The position numbers and the translations under genes are program-made. The notes beneath the pieces are model-generated. The model had not been told where the DNA came from, did no database searches, and was given only the letters and a program-made list of their open reading frames with translations. Below are positions 27,838-39,625 of a DNA stretch of 64,000 nucleotides, piece after piece; within the stretch, counting starts at the first letter, position 1, and every line of letters starts with the position of its first letter. Source of the DNA: Schoenoplectus triqueter (taxonomy: Eukaryota; Streptophyta; Magnoliopsida; Poales; Cyperaceae); contig CAXKVV010002149.1 of NCBI GenBank assembly GCA_964058805.1, positions 62,001-126,000 of the forward strand, written 5' to 3'.

Positions 27838-28109
27838 ATGAAGAAATTTGTGTCATAAACAGCACGAAAAAGTGTTTGATTAAGGCAGAAAATAGTATAT
27901 ATGTGTTGTTTGAATAGAAATTAAAGTATCAAAAGTTATTTTGGGGCAAGCTAGCATATATATTACCAGTACAAAGAAACAACTATTTATATAGTAATGC
28001 TAATATTTCTATGCGGCAGAGATTCTTTAGTTTTCACTTGAGTCCACACTAATATTTGTTCTTCTGTTAGAAGAGCAAATATGACACCAACTGTAAAAAT
28101 AAAATTAGA

Positions 28110-28175
28110 GTCATTATTTTTGTGAGTAATGTCAATATTCCTGTGAGTAATGTCAATATTCCTGTGAGTAATAAT
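28110..28175. repeat. Short tandem repeat inside CACTA copy 1
   Basis: Three tandem copies of a unit of about 21 bases containing gtgagtaatgtcaatattcc. The corresponding place in the second CACTA copy (47,580-47,700) has four or five diverged units. Confidence 0.8.
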
Positions 28176-28199
28176 GAAAATGAAGTCAAACTGCTCAAA

Positions 28200-28500
28200 T
28201 TCCAGAAAACAAGGTTTTCTAACAGAAGAAAAGGGGCACGGGGCTTAGTCCTTGGCACCGCGAGATGGCACACTAGGCTAGGAAAAGAAAAGAAATGGAG
28301 TACCAGAATGTCAAGGCGATGACAGGGAGCAAGGTACAAGAAGGGGGGCTTGGCCAAGATCAACTCGAGATTGTGTCGACCGTGTCGAGGCGACCACGAG
28401 TGGGGAGGCGAATGGTGGTCAGCAAAGTGGGTAAGCCGAGGAAAAAAGGTGCTGGGATGAGCGCTCGACGACCACTAATGGCTGAGTGACGAGGGTTTCA
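28200..28500. other. GC-richer insert in CACTA copy 1
   Basis: A stretch clearly richer in G and C than its surroundings, absent from the second CACTA copy. Two overlapping plus-strand frames (28,122-28,322 and 28,295-28,489) rich in Arg, Lys and Gly cover it but match no family I know. It may be a captured host fragment or an old leader of a lost transposon gene. Confidence 0.35.
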
Positions 28501-28728
28501 CAGCGGAACCCTAACTTGGAGATGAGAATGGTGGGGAAATGAAGACAGAGAGCTAGCTTGGAGGATATATGTGTACTCTTTTTCAAAAGATGTCTCCTCT
28601 TTTCTAATTTTAGGCCCCTGAAATTGCTTATGGACCGTTAGATTTATGATGTGATGCATTTCTGGGCGTTGCGATTATCATTTTATGGTTTCTCTCCAAT
28701 GCAATTTATTTCTGGGTGAAATGATTAG

Positions 28729-28741
28729 GGGGGGGGGGGGG
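28729..28741. repeat. Homopolymer G run
   Basis: About thirteen consecutive G in an otherwise AT-rich region, a likely assembly or replication-slippage hot spot. Confidence 0.9.
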
Positions 28742-29011
28742 ATTTCCAGCGGAGGGAAATGAGAGTTTTGGTCTCCCTCCCAAAATTTTCACTCTCGCTG
28801 TGTTTTTCAAACATATGGAAAGTTCTGGAGTATTTCCGTAAAAAGATAGATTATATTCCGTGAATTTTATTTCCGTGCAAATTTCTTCCGTGGACTTGTC
28901 TACAGAAATGATGAGCGTCACGCGCCAATCTCTTTATTTCCGTAGAATCCAGATTTACCACGGAAAAAATATCAACTAACCACGGTAATAACTCAAATTC
29001 TAGTAGTGTAG

Positions 29012-31700
29012 CTAAGGCCTTTCCTCTAACAAGGTGCGAATTTGTCAAAAAAAAATTCTATACTATTAACATTGTAGTACTTAAAACATTAAAATTCAAA
29101 TGTCGAATACCACAATATCTTTTTGTTCTGATATTAACTTTTTTTTTACACAGGGTAAACTATAGTGTTTGAATATGCTTTCTTTCCTTCATCTTAAATT
29201 CTGTAAAATATTAAATCAACAATTTTTTCAATAAATGTGAAAAATGATCATATGATGATGACAAATGTTCCAACTTAATTTCTTATTTACATAAAGTAAT
29301 TATTTAAAAGAAAAACATATACTGAAAAAAAATAATCAAGACAAGTATTGGCCGAATTTACTGTATGCAAGTACACTCATAGAAAACAGTGCATGAGTGT
29401 AACTACAATATATTTTTTTCTTAATTGATACACATGAACATGAGTAGATGGAAGTGGAGCAATTGGGAGTCAATTAATTAACACCCATTTTAAATATTAA
29501 AAAAACACTGATTTATGAATGATTTTACTATAATTTTTTTATGAAAAATAGTAAATTTATTCATTTTACCTCATATATGTTTTAAAGTTTTGTATTATTG
29601 TCCCTCATACATTAGAAAATAATATAAATTAAGCTATAATATAATTATTATGTATAATATAAGTATTCAAGATAATTTCGTGCCTCCGTCACTACACATG
29701 AATTTAATTATGGACAACAAGTCAACAATATATCTTTATTTGACATTTTTTGTTCATCATCTGTAGTCTTAAAATTTGAATTTTTTTATAACTATATTGG
29801 AATTTATATAATATTACTTACTTTTATTCAACACAACACTGAGCAACAAGCTCACTTATTTGATAATTTACTAAAAAATAAGATGAGTTTTATTTATAGA
29901 AGATATAATTGGCTTATTTCACTTCACAAAATTTATCCGATTATGTCACCAAAATATATTAAAAAAAAATCAAGAAGCTGTATAATTAAAGAACATCAAA
30001 AACTTAATTATTTTACATTTCTGTGTTCCCTAAAATGGCTATATCATATGAAATATATAGGACCATCTACCCAAATTTCAAGTGAACGAAATATAAATGA
30101 CATAGCATGATAGAGTAGCTTATAAATTTATTTTAATTTAGATGCGGGGGATTTGAACAGGGTACATATATCAACAGTTTAGGCGAGCCGCTGGCAGCTC
30201 CCAAAGCCGTTTTGATTGTAGGATACGGAAACACAAGAAAATGTCTCCAACTGGATGATGCTGAGCTGTCTTAGGTCGTGGGTAATGTACTATTTAACTT
30301 CTTTTACTTTTTTAATGGACAAAAATAATACATAAGCTTTCCTGGTCACTCAGCATCAAAACTCACTGTCATGATAACTAATTTGAGTAATACTTAACTA
30401 ACAAACATTAATTATATGATACCGACATAATAATAAGTTAACATTTTTATCAAAACAGTGAGATATTTACCTATCACATGAAATATGCTACCGACTCTTG
30501 TCAGCGGATTTCTTATGACTAATGTTATGTTTGCTTTTGATTTATTTTAGAAAATTAAAGAAATTAGTTGAATAATTAAAACCATTTAAAATTTTCTCTA
30601 TTAATATATTTATTAATTTATTTTACTTATCTTGTTATTTAAATCTTGCTCAAAAAACATTTGAGAAGCACTTAAATTTTTTCTTGTAATATTTTCCTTT
30701 CTTTTGATATTGTTATTACTACTATTATTATTAGAAAACCATTTTTTACTTTGTCCGATCATTAATAATTTATTGTTGGAGAATGGCAAGATTCACACTT
30801 AATGACCAACTATTATCGTGGTGGGGGCAAAACTTGGTGCTCGTGAGGAATGCCAATAATTAAGCCGATTACAGCAAATTGATCTTTCAATATTTTCTGC
30901 CCTCAAAGGGAGAGAAAGGTGGCCATTGGTCTTTATAACAAATTTAACCCCAAAAAATTAGTGTAGAACGCTTTTTTTTTTCCACCTATATCATCCATGA
31001 ACCAACTTGCATGTACTTCTTGATTTTTCTTTAATCTTTGGCAAAAGAAAATTAATTTTCTAGGTTAGTCCCTTTCAATATTGTTCAGAGCTATTCTGTA
31101 ATAAATTATGATTTACTAAAAAAAGCCAGGACTTAATTAATTTTGTCCATTAAATGAAATAAAAACAAGTAGTCGGTATTTGCTTTTCAGTTAACACTAG
31201 TTCAAGTATTGCAATAAAAAAACAATTAAATATGAATAACAAGTTCAAAATTAAATTATTTATTTCATTATTAACAGATTGTACAATTAAAACCACCACA
31301 ACTACCTAATCCAACTAAAAACTTGATGTACTAAAATATATTATTACTAAATACCCCCTTTTAGAAATAACACGTTTAGTCAGCAAGTACTAAATTCTCA
31401 CTGGATTCTGGTTTGTTCCATTATAAATTTATTCCATGTTGATTACAAAGTATTGATCCATATTAGAAGCGCTTTAGTGGAGAGACTATTTTAGATACAC
31501 AATTTCATTTGTAGGATTAATAATTTATTAATTAAGAACTAATCATTATTCGTTTAACAATATTTCATTATTTATCATTTTATAAATTTGGGATCGATAA
31601 GAATACCTAAAGCATGAAATATGGAGGGGGGCCGGGGTCAAAGTGAATATATGTAATATGATTTTCCCAAAAAGTAAAAAATCGTCACCAATAGTAGTAG
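29012..31700. other. AT-rich intergenic DNA, no gene seen
   Basis: No coding frame with a recognisable domain, no RNA gene and no clear repeat boundaries. The open frame at 29,883-30,110 is low-complexity. Confidence 0.55.
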
Positions 31701-31702
31701 TA

Positions 31703-31738
31703 CTGATGATAATTATGATGATGATGATGATGATGATG

Positions 31739-31770
<32 letters not shown>
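31703..31770. repeat. Compound (GAT)n(AAT)n microsatellite
   Basis: About nine GAT/ATG units followed by about ten AAT units. The open frame across it (Met and Ile runs) is an artefact of the repeat. Confidence 0.95.
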
Positions 31771-31772
<2 letters not shown>

Positions 31773-31849
31773 GTCCTCAAGAGGATATTTTTTTAACAAT
31801 CGTGTGGTCATATGGCATACCCTATATGATTCATTCTTCTTGAGTGAAT

Positions 31850-32402
31850 TACACAAGTGATCCTTAAGGTGATATTATTTTATTAAATTTGTTTTAAAGT
31901 TTTAAATGTATCAATTTAATTCTTAAATTATCATTTTATTATCAATTTGATGTTTAAAGTTTCAAATATATCAGTTTAGTCCTCAAAAATTTTGATTTAT
32001 GCCAAATTGATCATACATTTAAAATTTATTAAAATAATTAACATTCTCATTTATCCTGACATTAATTTAGTATTAAAACTAGATGAGAAATAAAAATAGT
32101 ACATTAATATTTGCGTTATTTTAAATTAATTAATACAATATTTATAATAATTTTCATAAATATTATGAGATTTATTACATAGTATGGATATGAACGTGAA
32201 TATGTATTTTTTTAGTGTGAAAATAATAGAACCAATTTGTTACAAAATAAAAATATTTAACGGCTAAAATGATAATTTTAATCAAAATTTAAGGACCAAT
32301 TTAATAGTAAATTGATACTGAAAGGATGAATTGATACTTTCAGAACTTCAAGGATCAAATTAATAAAATAATAATACTTTTAAGTCGTGAACAGATTTGG
32401 TC
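31850..32402. mobile_element. Inverted-repeat (MITE-like) element
   Basis: The left arm at about 31,860-31,920 (with attattttattaaatttg) pairs with the complement of the right arm at about 32,325-32,385 (with aaattaataaaataataata). Further matching blocks continue inward (atgtatcaatttaattc against gaattgatactttc). There is no coding content. Ends are blurred and no duplication was resolved. Confidence 0.5.
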
Positions 32403-32424
32403 TACTTCGCCATTTTCCTTGAGC

Positions 32425-32818
32425 TAGGGATGTCAATGGTCGGGTCGGGTTAAATTACATTATTTTTTTTACTCGATTCGAATCCGACCCGATTAAATTT
32501 GGGTCAAAAATTCTTGACCCATACCCGAACCGATCCGACTCGTATAAAATAATAAAATATTTATTAATTATTTTTATATAATTTTAAGTAATAAAATATT
32601 GATTAATTTATAATTAATCTTAATTAGTGTATTTTAAAGATTTAATTAGTACTAAATTACAAAATTATTTTAAAAAACATAATTAATCGGGTCGGATCGG
32701 GTTGATCGGACCCAACCTAACCCGATTCGGATCAAAAAAATTAAACTCATATCCGACCTATTTATGTTCGGGTCGGATCAGGTTAGTCTGTCGAGTCAGG
32801 TCAATAATTAACACCCTA
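32425..32818. mobile_element. hAT-like MITE with GGGTCGG repeats, copy A
   Basis: It starts TAGGGATGTCAA and ends TTAACACCCTA, short inverted ends. The flanking 8-mers CCTTGAGC (32,417-32,424) and TCTTCAGC (32,819-32,826) agree at six of eight bases, as expected for an aged hAT 8-bp duplication. Both arms carry many copies of gggtcgg or its complement ccgaccc. Non-coding. Confidence 0.65.
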
Positions 32819-33376
32819 TCTTCAGCCATGATTATCATTCCATGTGAATTTTATTTCTAGCAAGCTGGCATTAACATACAACCAACGTCCAACAATAAAG
32901 AAACACATGCCTGATCTTAGCCACCAAATCGACCCTTCAATCTCTATTCTCTAACAGTTCGAGAAACTCATATTAATCCCTAAATTTTTATTTGCATCAT
33001 ATTGGTCCTGGACTATTTTAAAAACATCAAGCTGATCCTTGAATTTCTTTAAAAGAAAAATCAAATTCGTTTTTAAAGTTTAAACTGCATCAAATAAGTC
33101 TTTAAAATTGGCCCTTCAGATGTTATTTTCTGCTATATAAAAAATAATAAAATAATGCTTAAGTTTTTTGAACCCAATATTACCAATATAATTCTATATT
33201 TCTTATCTATGTTACAAAAGCATAATTAGTTGCAGACCTGGAAAGTTTATTTGCATCAACTTATATTTCATTAACTTAAAAAAAAAACTATAAATGGAGG
33301 AAATTGATAACCCCAAATGCAATTATGGAAAGTCATATGGTGGAGAAACTTACTGTAACAAATGGTGTACTATACA

Positions 33377-33746
33377 GAGAAGGGATCAATTGACAATGGA
33401 TTATTTTGACAAATTGACAATGGATCTCTAAAAAAATAGGAAAAATAGAAAAAAAAATTTATAGATGTGTTTTTCTATCTTGAGATTGATGTTCATTCAA
33501 ATTTTATATAATTTCATTATCGTTTGTTAGTTCATCAAAGACTATCAATTTTTTATATAATTTACAACGGTTTCAATTTAATGATATTTGATGGACTATC
33601 AAACAATAATGAAATTTCATAAAATTTGAATGAACATCAATCTAAAAGTAGAAATTAACATATATAAACTTTTTTTATTTTTATTTTAAAATTTTTTCCA
33701 TTGTCAAGGTTGTCAAAATTACCCATTGTCAACTGATCCTTTCTCA
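33377..33746. mobile_element. MULE-type foldback MITE, copy 1
   Basis: Almost the whole 370 bp is one imperfect inverted repeat. The ends are GAGAAGGGATCAATTGACAA and the complement of TTGTCAACTGATCCTTTCTC. The flanking 9-bp repeat TACTATACA (33,368-33,376 and 33,747-33,755) is exact. A 9-bp duplication with long inverted repeats indicates Mutator-like mobilisation. Related copies are at 39,225 and 43,285. Confidence 0.85.
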
Positions 33747-33755
33747 TACTATACA

Positions 33756-35413
33756 ATGTTCTTTTATTTTTATTTCCTGATCTTGAATTATAAAGAGATA
33801 TTTATCATTCGGGTAGTATGAAAACTTTCTCCCACCTCGTTATTTTTTTGTTCTCTATTTTTTTTTTCTTTTAGTCTATTTCCTATTTATAATCATTAAA
33901 CGGCGCGCTTATATAAAAGAAAAAAAAAGAATCTAATCTATTTTTTTCACTGCCCCATCCAACATTAACTTCTTAGAGTGTGATTCACAAAATTATTAAA
34001 GTAAAAGATAGTTTGACTACGCCTAAGCAAAATCAAACTAACCACAAATAATGTAGGTGATCATGGGTCTACTTTTAATAGGCAATGATTAAGTAGATTC
34101 CTTGAGTCAATTAAGCTACTAGTAATGATAGGTTACTAACAAAGTACATTCAGTGTTTTTTTACAGCTCACATAAAGTTACAAATAGATTAGATTCTGTG
34201 GACGTATTTTCTTCTCCCTCACGAAATATGTGGACAGAAGTCCAGAACTAACGGTGCTACGTGTGTTTTGTAGGATGCGTATTTTTTTTTCTAGAATTGA
34301 CTAAATTGAACACACTTGGAAATTTTTCAGCCCCAAAAGATAAACTCTGTATTTAAAGAATAAACCATGCTTGAATTTTACAGCATTTCTTGTACTATAA
34401 TATAATTGAGACTAAAATTTCCTGACAATACTTAGCAAACACTATTTAGAACTTTTCCTAAATGATGTATGTGAATTTATTATATCTATAGTATCTATAA
34501 TATATTATGGAGAACGCACATGCTGAATTTGTTCACTAATATTCAGTTTTTCAATATTTTCTTAGTGACCAAAACATCCCTAATCGAATTGTACAAATTA
34601 ATATTTCCAAAAACTGACGGTTCAGGTTTTGATTAATGCTATTTTTTTCTCTATTTTAATTTTATTTTTTATCATGCATTAATAAGAGGTCTAAAAAAAA
34701 TTCTCCATCAAATAAATTAATAATCAATCATTTAGAAAAAAACTATCTACTAAATAAATTTATTTAAAAAAGAGAAATCATTATGTTTCATAAATCATAT
34801 TTCAGTCAAACTCATTTTTCTTTCTATTTTATTTGCTAGTTTATAGGAGGTCTAAAAAATTGTATATCAAATAAATTAACATCATTATTATTAAGTTTTA
34901 TTATAAACGAGAAAACTATGTATTATATAACCATACTTAGAAAAATATTATATTTTTATGAGGTCTTTTATTAAACAATGAATTAATTTTATTTAAAATT
35001 TAAGAGTCTTTATAATTGATTTAAATATAATTATATTTAAATAAAATATATTATTTATTTATAATAAAATTACTGTTTAATATGAATATTTTTAAAATTA
35101 AAAAAACCGCACAAAGGATGAATTTCTTGCTAGTTGAAATTAAAAAAACATACTTTCATATGTCATCGGTATCATGTGGGAGGTGACATGTATCAAATCT
35201 TCTTCAAAGATTTTATGTGAATATATATTTGAAGTTGAGAAACTTCACCCATTATATGCAAAAATCAAAAGTTTCCTTATCAATGTCGGATAAACTTAAG
35301 AGGCAGAGTTACAATATGTGACAGGATGAAAACTTTAGAGGTAGAGTTACAATATGTGACAGGAGTGTCAAAAGTTTAAAAATGATGTATAGTTTTACAA
35401 TTATTTTCAATGG

Positions 35414-35417
<4 letters not shown>
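33756..35417. other. AT-rich intergenic DNA, no gene seen
   Basis: No coding or RNA gene recognised. A short direct repeat, aggcagagttacaatatgtga and a variant, occurs at about 35,300-35,360. Confidence 0.5.

Positions 35418-35463
<46 letters not shown>
35418..35463. repeat. (AT)n microsatellite
   Basis: About 22 uninterrupted AT units. Confidence 0.95.
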
Positions 35464-35466
<3 letters not shown>

Positions 35467-36194
35467 GCCCAACAAAATCATCGTATTCGCATATGTATCC
35501 GCATGAAATTTAACCATGTGCTAATTATAATGCCGGTTCTGACGTATAAGGAGCTGTTACTGCATGCCATAAAAAATATCATGCTTTAGAGCGCTGCAAA
35601 ATCCCTAAAAACTCCATCCGCACCTAGGACTCGATACCGCGAGCTAGGATAATTGAGAATCAAACATTGATTTAGTAACAAAAATAACGATCTTCGTATT
35701 GGATGTTACCGGATTAAAATATAGCTACAATGTTCTTTGGGCATATTTAAAGTTGGAAGGTTTAATATCCGTTCTTATCTAAAAACAAGAATATATTTGT
35801 ATAATGAAGAGGGATGGAATCAAACAACCAACAATAACGAGCCATATAAATTAATTGAAGATAGAAATTGACTTAATTTACAATTAGGCGAAACTTCTAC
35901 TTTGAAAAAAATAAGAATTTTATGAAATTTGGGAATTAATATTGATAAAAAGTAATTATAAAAGAGAGATTGGACATTAGAAATCAAACATCCATTTTCT
36001 TATAACCGGACTTAAAATTCTAGTTCATTTTTTCCGGCTGGATTATACAAATTTAATAAAAGAAAATTTTGAACCTCGAAGCATATTTGAATATAGAGAA
36101 TATTTTGAACGGTTGAATTGGTATTTTTAATTCTTAAATAAGAGATATGACTTGAAGTATAAAAATATTTTGTACTTTGTAACTAATGATAGCA

Positions 36195-36198
<4 letters not shown>
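35464..36198. other. AT-rich intergenic DNA, no gene seen
   Basis: No coding frame, RNA gene or clear repeat boundary recognised. Confidence 0.5.

Positions 36199-36255
<57 letters not shown>
36199..36255. repeat. (TA)n microsatellite
   Basis: About 28 TA units. Confidence 0.95.
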
Positions 36256-36258
<3 letters not shown>

Positions 36259-38180
36259 TAAAGTCACTAGATTGAGCACGGTGAAATTTTAATCATATCC
36301 AATACGAATAATATACATCATGCCTATAATATCAGTTTTAAATAAAAAAAAAATGATTAAAGCTCTGGAAAAATCACCTAATTCGTTTAAAAAAGTTCTC
36401 AATGTAAAATGTTGCATGGGTAACACCCAACATGAATAGGAGAATGTAAAGGATTATACAAGTTAAATGACTGTATAATTTAACAATTAAACCGACAAAA
36501 TATTTGCTTAACATTCCAAGTGAAAAGTCACATGACGCAATAATGTCCCTGATACTTATGAAAAGAAAAAGAAAAAAAAAAGACAATTTTTTGACATAAT
36601 TATAAAGTTCTATTATAGTACATAATCCCGGAATCAAAGGATCTGCAGACTCTTTGCAGTTAACAGTAGTCTAGCAGTAACGTGGGCCACAAATTCTTGT
36701 CAATTTCATTGGTTGAATCAAAGGATCTGAAGGCTCTTGTGAATTGGATTGGTTGAATCAAAGCCCTGTATTAGAAAAATAGAAAATTGATATATGTAAT
36801 AACTAGGCCGAGTCGTTGAACCCGGTCTAGCCGGCTTGTGATAAGAGCTAAATTGATATATAATTTTTTAAGAATTTTATAGGGTTAAATTAAAAAAAAA
36901 CAATTTCATTAATTTAGATTTAAAGATCAATTTACTGTCAATATTTAATGTTTAATGCATGAGAAGAATAATGAAATGAATTAGATATGATTTGGAGCAA
37001 GAACGAGTAAAAAATGATCAAAATACGAATTTTCAGAGCCATCTGCTGACCCTGTTAGGGTCTTCATGCGGGCTAGGACAGAGTAATTTTCCGCACGACC
37101 TCCTAACAATTATTTAAAGTTTTTGAACGAATCGTTTGAAAATTTTAGCATTTTTGGACTCATTTCGCTCCTAACAATGAGGATAACACAATCTATTAAG
37201 GCCTCATAAACGAAACTATACTTGAAAGTAGATGAAAAACATGAAATAACTTAGACGATTGAGGTTGAAGGCATAAAACTTTTTTTCTCTCTCTAACTTT
37301 TCTCTTTTGTTCTTTCTCTTTGATGTGTATCTCTTTCTCTCTCTCTTCTGTTGTTTATTATCTCATGTAAGGCTAAACTACCCTATTTTAGGGTTTAGAG
37401 ATTGTAGTTGATAATTTTATTATTTTTTATTCGAATATGTTGATTTTTTTATGATTATTTTGATTTGATCTTTGTTTTTGATTTACTTGTGTATGACCTG
37501 AAAAATTGGATGATGAGTTATTTATTAAGGTAGTAGCCGATACTTGAACCTGTATAGGAATTGACCAATCTGATGTTTATATGCAAAATTCTAGGTTAAG
37601 TACCAAAAATAGACATTGATTACCTGGTCCAAACCAAGACTTACGAAAATAGTTTCGTTAGATGTCTTAGAACCTTCGAGGACCCAAGTTTGAATTTTGT
37701 TGTTGAGTCCATTAGAAGATTTGACGGCTTGAATAAACAACCGATCAATCACATAATTAATGCGTTTAGGGTATACCATAAAATAGAATTTACGCTAGAT
37801 AGGGGACTGCACTATAAATTAGAATTAAGAAATCCTCAATAGTAATTGCATGAGAAAATAATAACTTAATTTGGATAAAAATAATATTTAATTTTAATTA
37901 TAGCCCGAAAGCCCTAGAAACTTTCTATTTTTTGATTTTTTTATATTTACTTATTCTAATTTAGGATTATTATTTACTTTATATATTTAATTTAGCGTAA
38001 AATTAGTGTAGATTATCAACTATTTTTCTATTATTTAGATAATTAAAAATTAAATTACCCAGTATCAAAAGTTATCCATGTGGATCGATCCCTGATTATA
38101 CTATAATTGTTAGGTTTATACACTTATAAATCCGGCATTTTAAGTGTATTTTAGGGTATAATTTTATTAGCATCTGACAC
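36256..38180. other. Intergenic DNA, perhaps old LTR-retrotransposon debris
   Basis: No coding frame with a domain. A direct duplication containing gaatcaaaggatctg lies at about 36,632 and 36,716. The 37,020-38,110 part, with a CT-rich run at 37,270-37,350 and a 'gtggatcgatccctgatta' block at about 38,080, resembles non-coding parts of plant gypsy elements. That is only an impression. Confidence 0.35.
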
Positions 38181-38181
38181 T

Positions 38182-38695
38182 TATAAAGACCGGATAACTT
38201 CAGAGAAACGACTCGGTCCTTGTCAAACTTAGTCCTTAATAAATTCGATCCGGCCCTTATCAAACCTAATCCTTTACAAGCTCTTAAATAATTTTTAAAA
38301 CTCGATCATTTTTAAGCCCTTATGTTCTAATTATATTTAAAAATCTAATAAATTAGAAAATATTTTAAAATATATTATTTTTTACATTTATAGTTTTAAT
38401 TTTTTGCCTTATTTTTTATATTTTGTATTGTATTTTAGTTATATTTAAAAAATATGAAAAAATAAAAAATAATTATAAAATTATAATATCCCTTTTAAAT
38501 TCAACCCTTATATGTCCCATACAACCCTTAAGACCTTTGGGTTTGATAAATGTCAATCCTCTCAAAGCATGGGATCACCACTCAAAAATTAAGTATTTTG
38601 ATCTCGACCCTCTAAAGACTTTTTTAAACCCGACCCTTACCCAACCCTCTCGTAGACCTATTAGGTTCAGCCCTTAATAAATTTGATCCAACTAG
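38182..38695. repeat. Dispersed repeat R1, copy 1
   Basis: Non-coding sequence in which the ends share phrases such as cccttaataaatt(t/c)gatcc (about 38,232 and 38,672) and acccgacccttacccaaccc. A second, heavily interrupted copy appears at about 51,510-53,150. Family unknown to me. Confidence 0.4.
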
Positions 38696-39080
38696 GGGCG
38701 GATGCAGAATTTTGATCAGGGGGTCAATAATTGAATTGTAATAGTTTATCGGGTTCAAACTAATAAGCTAATTTGGTACTTAATAAAAAAATTCAATAAT
38801 TTAACATATATTCTTATATAATAAATATAATAAAAAAACTATCAAAATTAATATCACTTTATATATTAAAAAAATAAAAAATATAACTTAAAATAATAGA
38901 TAACTAAGTTGATGAAGAAAATTTTCCTCTATGAAATTTTATGTTTTGAAATTTTTGTATAATTCTTTTATTATCCATGAAATTAAAAAAATTCTCAATG
39001 AAAGTGATCAAATAATTCGGAGGGTCAAACATTAAATTCAGAGGGATCAGAGTAGCAAAAACTTAGACTAATAGTTTCAA
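38696..39080. repeat. Dispersed repeat with a ggggcggatgcaga end
   Basis: It starts taggggcggatgcagaatttt. Its right part has gagggtcaaac and gagggatcagag. Starts of the type GGGGCGGAxxCAG are common in dispersed plant non-coding repeats. No duplication or coding sequence was found. Confidence 0.3.
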
Positions 39081-39224
39081 AAAAAATGCAGTGTTAATCG
39101 TTTCAATTATTAGATGGACAACATCGCAACTATTGTAGATGTGATTATATGACGGCTATCTTTTTGCCAACTATATATTAAGAATTGTTCTTATCATCTT
39201 GCTGCTATTGGATAATTTACTAAT

Positions 39225-39616
39225 GAAAAGGGATCGGTTGACAATGGATTATATTGTCAACTTTGACAATGAATTTCTAAATAAATACAAAATAAATCTT
39301 AAAAATGGAAAAAAAAATTATAGATGTGTTTTTCTACCTTTAGATCGATGGTAATTTAAATTTGATACAATTTCATTATCGTTTGATAGTCCATCAAAGA
39401 CCATCAAATTTTCATATTATTTGCAACGGTTTCAAATTAACGGTCTTTGATGGACTATCAAACGATAATGAAATTGCATGAAATTTGAATGCCCAACAAT
39501 ATAAAAGTAGAAGAACACATCTATAAATATTTTTTTATTTTTAATATTTTTTTATATTTATTTAGAGGTCCGTTGTCAAAGTTGTCAAAATAACCCATTA
39601 TCAATGGATCCCACTC
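39225..39616. mobile_element. MULE-type foldback MITE, copy 2
   Basis: Ends GAAAAGGGATCGGTTGACAA and the complement of ATCAATGGATCCCACTC. A foldback structure covers the whole element. An exact 9-bp repeat TTTACTAAT flanks it (39,216-39,224 and 39,617-39,625). The core catcaaag/ctttgatgg stem is shared with copies 1 and 3. Confidence 0.85.
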
Positions 39617-39625
39617 TTTACTAAT

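Larger units (their letters stand above)
25675..29008. mobile_element. CACTA (En/Spm) transposon, copy 1, non-autonomous
   Basis: It starts CACTACTAGAATT and ends AATTCTAGTAGTG, the CACTA...TAGTG termini of En/Spm elements, with a 3-bp target duplication TAG on both sides (25,672-25,674 and 29,009-29,011). Both subterminal regions are full of short motifs of the TTCCGTGG/CCACGGAA type in both orientations, the usual transposase-binding arrays. No large TNPD/Tnp2-type transposase is present, so it would depend on another element. A minor multi-exon gene lies on the minus strand inside. A closely related copy is at 45,816-49,001. Confidence 0.92.

Noticed and set aside
31643..31843. Open frame with Met and Ile runs
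   Set aside because: Produced by the (GAT)n(AAT)n microsatellite; not a protein gene.
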